Source: Pseudomonas citri
Lineage (GTDB): Bacteria; Pseudomonadota; Gammaproteobacteria; Pseudomonadales; Pseudomonadaceae
DNA: 64,000 nucleotides
Assembly: GCF_025336485.1 (NCBI RefSeq)
Contig: NZ_JAODAB010000007.1
Span: 167,427-231,426, forward strand
Reading direction: 5' to 3'
Shown here: positions 58,949-64,000 of the stretch, one piece after another
How the letters are laid out: each line of letters begins with the position of its first letter
Numbering within the stretch: position 1 is the first letter of the stretch
Program-made: the position numbers and the translations under genes
Notes under the pieces: model-generated
Seen by the model: only the letters and a program-made list of their open reading frames with translations
What the model was told of the DNA's origin: nothing
The model's database searches: none

Positions 58949-59949
58949 GTGCGCACATCACGTGGCGTGGCGACACCGATCAGCTTGCTCATCAGCCGAT
59001 AAACCAGGGAATACGCCACCGCCCCCAGCACCAACGGCGCGTAACGGGAAAACAGATACGTGCGCAACACTCGCCGGGCAATGGGCGAGCTGATGTCGCC
59101 GCTGACGTGCAGGGGCGTCGGGAACGTCGCCGCGACCGTGGCGCCGAACGCATCGTCCACCGATTGCACCGCGTGCCACCAGTAGACCGGGATGTACAAG
59201 GCATCGCCCGGCTCCACCACCGTGCGCAGGGCTCGCAGGTCGCGCGTACCCGGAAAACGCCCGGTGTCGATGTCGTACAGGTAGCCCGCCTGCTCGATCA
59301 CCGGGCGCAACGCCCGCCAACTGGTCTCGTCCGGCGGCAGCAACAGCACTTCCTTGGCACCGACCACCTGGGCCATGAACGTTTCGTCGGTGACATGGAA
59401 GTGCCAATCGGTATAGGAGTTGCGATACAGAAAACTGCGATGGGACGGGTAAGCCCGGGACTTGCCCAACTGAGGCATGAACGGCAATCCGCCCACGTCC
59501 TCCTTCATCTGCTCGATGGCCGAGCCTTCGGAGAACCGGCAACTGTCGGCCACCAGTGGCGCATCGCCCTCGCCCAGGCTGTCGAGGAAGTCATGGAACG
59601 GCATGTCCCGGTAGACCGTGTTGGCATATTCGGTCAGCTCGGCCTTGACCGTGGGATTGGACCAGCCGATGACCTCGGAAACGATCTGCGAACGCACTAC
59701 CACCGCACTGTTGCGCGAGTGGGCCTTGAGGTAATCCAGGCGTTTCCATTTCTGGAATGCCGGCCAGTGCCGCACGGCATTCTTGATCAGACAGGGACGA
59801 TTGCGATTGACGTAGCGGCGAGTGAATTGCTCCTTGGAAATCGCCAGTGCATCGATCACTTCGACCGGTCCGGCCTGCGGGTAGTTGGGGAAGCGGGACA
59901 GGCTCCAGAACTTCGACACTGGGCGATCCGGTTCGGCGATCAACGGCAT
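58945..59949 (-). CDS. Cupin/JmjC-like (Cupin_8) protein with a C-terminal membrane segment
   Basis: 334 aa. The start at MPLIAEP is used because GAGGG lies upstream; the longer reading to 60069 runs through the regulatory box. The cupin core reads DWHFHVTDETFMAQVVGAKEVLLLPP and later YIPVYWWHAV, the layout of the Cupin_8/JmjC family of Fe(II)/2-oxoglutarate enzymes. When it is aligned on AQVVGAK, the usual H-x-D is not in register: the sequence has WHFHVTD. The iron site may therefore be altered. Residues about 305-325 (RYAPLVLGAVAYSLVYRL) look like a membrane-associated helix. Coupled by ATGA overlap to the MFS gene. A role as a tailoring hydroxylase for the fatty acid or a residue is possible but unproven. 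Confidence 0.8.
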   Translation of the reverse strand: MPLIAEPDRPVSKFWSLSRFPNYPQAGPVEVIDALAISKEQFTRRYVNRNRPCLIKNAVRHWPAFQKWKRLDYLKAHSRNSAVVVRSQIVSEVIGWSNPTVKAELTEYANTVYRDMPFHDFLDSLGEGDAPLVADSCRFSEGSAIEQMKEDVGGLPFMPQLGKSRAYPSHRSFLYRNSYTDWHFHVTDETFMAQVVGAKEVLLLPPDETSWRALRPVIEQAGYLYDIDTGRFPGTRDLRALRTVVEPGDALYIPVYWWHAVQSVDDAFGATVAATFPTPLHVSGDISSPIARRVLRTYLFSRYAPLVLGAVAYSLVYRLMSKLIGVATPRDVRT

Positions 59950-60039
59950 TATTCGACCCTCGCAAACACACTCAGGGCCGTTGGTATAACAGACTCCCAC
60001 GACCACGCCCAAGCGCCGCAAAGCCCCGTTCCCGGCTGT

Positions 60040-60084
60040 TGTCCCTGCTTCCCATGACAGACACCACAAACCGGATGTTCTAAT
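60040..60084 (+). promoter_or_regulatory. syr-syp-like box and -10 element for the nonapeptide synthetase
   Basis: 60040-60059 reads TGTCCCTGCTTCCCATGACA, identical to the site at 290-309. Nineteen bases later comes TCTAAT (60079-60084) and a T-run, again as at the left end. The start codon is at 60317, so the leader would be about 225 nt. The divergent cupin-like gene begins 91 bp to the left. The palindrome could serve it too, but no good -10 is seen at the matching distance on that side. The rest of 59950-60316 holds no gene. Confidence 0.7.
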
Positions 60085-60316
60085 TTTTTCTCACTTTGCG
60101 AAGGAATATCAGGCGCAACCGGACGGCAGGACGAGCCCCTCGACAGGGCGCATACAGTCCCCACCGCTCCCACTGCATCAGGCGCCTGTAAGCCGGCCTC
60201 GATGTCCTTCCCAACGGCTATTGATCCCGCCGACTGGCAGTCGCCCAGGTCTTCACGCACCGCTGCCATTCGAACGGAGAAAAACCTCAATCGATTCTGC
60301 CAGCAGGTGCTCCGAA

Positions 60317-63300
60317 ATGGATTCGTCGACCGATATGTTGCCCACCCAAGACTCCGTCTCCCATGAGCTGGCCTCTGTCCAGCAGGGCATCTGGCTGGAC
60401 CAGCTCGCGCACCCGGACCTGCCCTACTACAACATCGGCATGTCCCTGGAGATCAAGGGCGCGATCGACATCCCGCTGTTCAAAAAAGCCATCGAGCTGG
60501 TCGCCAACAACCATGACACCCTGCGCCTGAGCTTCAGCCATGAAGGCGGCATCGGCCGGCAACGGGTCCTGCCCGAGGTCAAGGTCAAGCTGGAAGTGGT
60601 GGAGTTCACCGAGGCCGAAGCCGAGGCCGGCCTGGCCATGGAATACCTGCGCAACGCCTTCCGCCAACCGTTCGAAACCCTGACCGGCCAGCTCTGGGAA
60701 GCGCGCATGGTCCGTTGCGGGCCGAACCTCCATTACTGGCTGAATCGTTACCATCATCTGGTAGCCGATGGCATCAGCGTGGCACTTATCGGTCACGCCG
60801 TGGGCGCGGCCTACAACGGCTTGCTGGCAGGTAACGAGCAGGTGCCGCAAGGTCACTCCTATCTTTCGTTCCTGGAAGACGACCGGGCCTATCTGCAATC
60901 GTCCCGCTACGAACGCGACCGTGAGTTCTGGCAGGAAACCTACGCACAGCTGCCGCCTTCGTTGCTGCAACGCCGGGCCGACTTCAAGACCGGCCAGGCC
61001 AACGAACTGGCCCCCAGCGCCCAGGTCCAGGCGATGCTGCCGCGCGCGCTGTACAACGCCTTGGCCCAGTTCGCCAGCGAGCGCAGCCTGTCGGTGGCCC
61101 ATGTGCTGATCAGCGTGGTCGCCACCTATTTCTGCCGCACCGTGGGGGTCGATGAAATGGTCATCGGCATGCCCGTGCACAACCGCACGAACGCCCGTAC
61201 CAAGGAAACCGCCGGGATGTTTTCCTCGGTCAGCCCGATCCGCCTGCCCGTCGACTTGAATGCTTCGCTGCTGGACCTGATGAACACCGCCGGCGGCCAA
61301 CTGCGCCGCTGCTACCGTCACCAACGCTTCCCGATTGCCGAACTCAACCGTGTCCTGCGCCTGGCGCAGACCGGGCGCCGGCAGCTGTTCGACGTGTCGC
61401 TGTCGTTCGAAAGCCTGGACGGCGACGATCAGTTCGGCGGCACCTCGTCCACCGTTATCACCATGGATAACGGCTACGAACAGACACCCATGGCGATCTT
61501 CGTGCGTGACTACCATCCCTTCGAAGACGTGCACCTGGACTTCAACTTCAACACCGCCTACTACAGCGTGGAAGAAGCGCGCCTGCTGCAACAACGCATC
61601 GTCGCGATGCTCGAAGCGGTGCTGGAGCAGCATGACACGCCAGTGGGCGACTACCCGCTGATGAGCGCGGCCGAACGCCAGCGCCTGCAAGTCGAGTTCA
61701 ATGCCACGGCCCGCGACTATCCGCGGGATGTGTTGATCCACACCCTGATCGAACAGCAGGCCGAGCAGCAGCCGGACGCCAGGGCGGTGAGCGGCGACAG
61801 CGGACCACTGCTCAGCTATGCACAGCTCAATCGCAAGGCCAACCAGCTCGCCCATCGCCTGATCGAACTCGGCGTGAAGCCGGATGCCCGAGTGGCCGTG
61901 TGCCTCAAACGCAGCCCGGAAATGGTCGTCGCCCTGCTGGGCGTACTCAAGGCTGGCGGCGCCTACGTGCCCATCGATCCGGACCTGCCCAGCGCTCGCC
62001 AGGCCTATATGCTCGAAGACAGCGCCCCTCGCGCCGTATTGAGCACCCGCGCCCTGCTGGACCCATTGCCGCCGTTGAATATCCCGGCGCTGGCGCTCGA
62101 TGAGGACGACCTGAACACGCTTGCCGAACACAACCCGCAAGTGCCTGGCCTGACGCCGCAACACCTGGCCTACGTGCTCTACACCTCCGGCTCCACCGGC
62201 ACCCCAAAAGGGGTGATGAACGAACACCTGGGCGTGGTCAACCGCCTGCTGTGGGCCCGTGACGAATACGGCGTCGAGGCCAGCGACCGGGTCCTGCAAA
62301 AGACCCCGTTCGGGTTCGACGTATCGGTCTGGGAATTCTTCCTGCCGTTGCTGGCCGGGGCCGAGCTGGTCATGGCCCGTCCCGGCGGTCATCAGGAACC
62401 GGCTTACCTGGCCCAGGTGATGCGCGAGACGGGCATCACCATGCTGCACTTCGTGCCGTCGATGCTCGACCTGTTCCTGGAACATCGCGACGACCGGGAT
62501 TTCCCGGCACTGCGTCGCGTGCTGTGCAGTGGCGAAGCCCTGCCCCGTGCCCTGCAACGGCGTTTCGAACGGCAACTGGCGGGCGTAGAACTGCATAACC
62601 TGTACGGTCCGACCGAGGCCGCCATCGACGTAACCGCCTGGCACTGCCGCCCCAGCGATCCCGGCGAAAGCGTGCCCATCGGCAAACCGATTGCCAACAT
62701 CCAGATGCACGTGCTCGACGCGCGTGGCAGACCGCAACCGTTGGGTATCGCCGGGGAAATCCACATCGGCGGCATCGGCGTGGCGCGCGGTTACCTCAAC
62801 CTGCCGCAACTCAGCGCCAAAAGTTTTATCGCCGACCCGTTCAGCGATGCCCCGAACGCACGCCTGTACAAGACCGGCGATCTCGGTCGCTGGCTCGCCA
62901 ACGGCGCCCTGGAATATCTGGGCCGCAACGACTTCCAGGTGAAGATCCGCGGCTTGCGCATCGAGATCGGCGAAGTCGAAGCGGCCCTGGCACTGTGCCC
63001 CGGTATTCGCGAAGTGGCGGTCATCGCCCGGGAAGATCATCCCAGCCAACCCGAGAGCAAGCGCCTGGTGGCCTATGTCTGCGGCGAACAGGTTCCCGTC
63101 GAACAACTGCGCAACACCCTGCTCAAGCACCTGCCCGAGTACATGGTGCCCAGCGCCTTCGTCCACCTCGACGCCCTGCCCCTGACCGCCAACGGCAAGC
63201 TCGATCGCAACGCCCTGCCCGCCCCGGGCCTGGAAGCCCTTGCCAGCAAGGCCTACGAGGCACCACAAGGTGACACCGAAGTCGCCATTGCCGAGATCTG

Positions 63301-64000
63301 GAAACACCTGCTCGGCCTGGACCAGGTCGGCCGTCACGACGGTTTCCTCGAACTCGGCGGCCACTCCTTGCTCACCGTGCAGTTGCAAGCGCGCCTGCAC
63401 CAGGATCTTGGCGTCGAGATCGACCTGCGCAGCCTGTTCGCCCAGACCTCCTTGAGTGAACTGGCCCGGCACGTGGCGCTGGCGAGTCAATCGCAACTGC
63501 AACCGATTGCCGTGGCGCCCCGTGACCAGGCGTTGCCGCTGTCCCTGGCCCAGCAGCGCCTGTGGTTCCTCGATCAACTGGACCATGCCGCCAGCGTCGC
63601 CTACCACATGCCCGCCGCCCTGCACCTGCGCGGCAACCTGGACCGAGACGCCTTGCAACGGGCCCTGGACCGCATCGTCGCCCGCCATGAAAGCCTGCGC
63701 ACCACCTTCGAACGCCAGGACGGCGAAGTGCGGCAGCGTTTCGCCCCGGCCGACATCGGTTTCGCCCTGGTCGAGCATGACCTGCAAGCCCTGGCCCCCG
63801 AGGCCCGGCAACAGGCTGTCGAGGAGCTGTCCCAGGAAGAAGCCCGCGCAGCGTTCGACCTGAGCACCGGCCCGCTGATTCGCGGCCGCCTGCTGCGCCT
63901 GGCCGAGGACGAGCACATCCTGTTGGTGACCCAGCACCACATCGTCTCCGACGGCTGGTCGGTGGCGGTGTTGATCGGTGAGTTCAACGCGCTGTACGCC
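60317..64000 (+). CDS. Syringomycin-type nonapeptide synthetase, first module and part of the second (partial, runs off the right edge)
   Basis: The frame is open from ATG 60317 to the window end, 1,228 codons. Residues 1 to about 450 are a starter condensation domain (HHLVADG at 146-152) of the kind that acylates the first residue. The adenylation domain (about 470-960) has the code DVWHLSLID, an exact Ser code. The carrier serine is S1017 in LELGGHSL. From about 1075 a second C domain begins (PLSLAQQRLWFLDQL, then HHIVSDGWS), of the ordinary L-to-L class and unlike the dual-type domains of the other synthetase. Ser as residue 1, with the syrB1-B2-C, syrP and exporter genes next door, fits a SyrE-like synthetase for a syringomycin/cormycin/thanamycin-type peptide. 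The start codon has only a weak binding site (CAGG), so the exact start is less sure. Confidence 0.93.
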   Translation, partial: MDSSTDMLPTQDSVSHELASVQQGIWLDQLAHPDLPYYNIGMSLEIKGAIDIPLFKKAIELVANNHDTLRLSFSHEGGIGRQRVLPEVKVKLEVVEFTEAEAEAGLAMEYLRNAFRQPFETLTGQLWEARMVRCGPNLHYWLNRYHHLVADGISVALIGHAVGAAYNGLLAGNEQVPQGHSYLSFLEDDRAYLQSSRYERDREFWQETYAQLPPSLLQRRADFKTGQANELAPSAQVQAMLPRALYNALAQFASERSLSVAHVLISVVATYFCRTVGVDEMVIGMPVHNRTNARTKETAGMFSSVSPIRLPVDLNASLLDLMNTAGGQLRRCYRHQRFPIAELNRVLRLAQTGRRQLFDVSLSFESLDGDDQFGGTSSTVITMDNGYEQTPMAIFVRDYHPFEDVHLDFNFNTAYYSVEEARLLQQRIVAMLEAVLEQHDTPVGDYPLMSAAERQRLQVEFNATARDYPRDVLIHTLIEQQAEQQPDARAVSGDSGPLLSYAQLNRKANQLAHRLIELGVKPDARVAVCLKRSPEMVVALLGVLKAGGAYVPIDPDLPSARQAYMLEDSAPRAVLSTRALLDPLPPLNIPALALDEDDLNTLAEHNPQVPGLTPQHLAYVLYTSGSTGTPKGVMNEHLGVVNRLLWARDEYGVEASDRVLQKTPFGFDVSVWEFFLPLLAGAELVMARPGGHQEPAYLAQVMRETGITMLHFVPSMLDLFLEHRDDRDFPALRRVLCSGEALPRALQRRFERQLAGVELHNLYGPTEAAIDVTAWHCRPSDPGESVPIGKPIANIQMHVLDARGRPQPLGIAGEIHIGGIGVARGYLNLPQLSAKSFIADPFSDAPNARLYKTGDLGRWLANGALEYLGRNDFQVKIRGLRIEIGEVEAALALCPGIREVAVIAREDHPSQPESKRLVAYVCGEQVPVEQLRNTLLKHLPEYMVPSAFVHLDALPLTANGKLDRNALPAPGLEALASKAYEAPQGDTEVAIAEIWKHLLGLDQVGRHDGFLELGGHSLLTVQLQARLHQDLGVEIDLRSLFAQTSLSELARHVALASQSQLQPIAVAPRDQALPLSLAQQRLWFLDQLDHAASVAYHMPAALHLRGNLDRDALQRALDRIVARHESLRTTFERQDGEVRQRFAPADIGFALVEHDLQALAPEARQQAVEELSQEEARAAFDLSTGPLIRGRLLRLAEDEHILLVTQHHIVSDGWSVAVLIGEFNALYA

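Noticed and set aside
60287..63940. Minus-strand open frame of 1,217 codons
   Set aside because: It is the antisense of the Ser-specific synthetase, whose plus frame contains all the C, A and T motifs.

Overview
The window comes from a GC-rich Pseudomonas, most likely of the P. corrugata / P. mediterranea / P. brassicacearum group. I infer this from gene content. It carries two linked lipodepsipeptide loci. One is a long, hydrophobic syringopeptin/corpeptin-type peptide (minus strand, 1-42590). The other is a syringomycin-type chlorinated nonapeptide (about 42977-64000, both strands). No rRNA, tRNA, CRISPR array or transposase was seen.

Left part (1-42590, all minus strand). Three synthetase genes lie in biosynthetic order from right to left. 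The first (42590 to 13527, 9,687 aa, 9 modules) starts with an N-acylating condensation domain. The second (13530 to 424, 4,368 aa, 4 modules) starts with a TubC-type docking domain and overlaps the first in a GTGA. The third begins at 75, also with a TubC-like docking domain, and runs off the left edge. The adenylation codes I read give Thr-Pro-Ala-Ala-Ala-Val-Val-Thr-Hse(?)-Leu-Val/Ile-Ser-Ala. This follows the first 13 residues of corpeptin (Dhb-Pro-Ala-Ala-Ala-Val-Val-Dhb-Hse-Val-Ile-Dhb-Ala, from memory), with differences at positions 10 and 12. No thioesterase is present, so the remaining modules and release domain must lie beyond position 1.

Middle part (42977-50175). A SyrD-like exporter and a SyrP-like Asp hydroxylase (minus) face a syrB1-syrB2-syrC operon (plus). 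That operon encodes the Thr-loading A-T protein, the non-haem iron halogenase with the diagnostic H-x-A motif, and the Cys-type aminoacyl shuttle. Together they make and deliver 4-Cl-Thr in trans to a syringomycin-type synthetase.

Accessory block (50285-56568, minus). A class-3 lipase, a pentapeptide-repeat protein and a 1,052-aa protein of unknown function sit here. They have no recognised role in lipopeptide assembly.

Right part (56807-64000). An aspartyl/asparaginyl hydroxylase-family gene, an MFS transporter overlapped by a cupin/JmjC-like gene (minus), and the start of the Ser-specific nonapeptide synthetase (plus, truncated by the window).

Six 20-bp palindromic sites of the form TGTC-N12-GACA sit in the intergenic regions, each upstream of one transcription unit. 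They resemble the syr-syp box bound by SyrF/SalA-type LuxR regulators. They would tie both peptides, the exporter and the tailoring enzymes into one regulon. No regulator gene is in the window. The most unusual reading is in the condensation domains. All three that follow a Thr or Ser module carry HHLxDDxTS in place of HHxxLDHxxL, which marks candidate dehydrating domains that would make Dhb/Dha.
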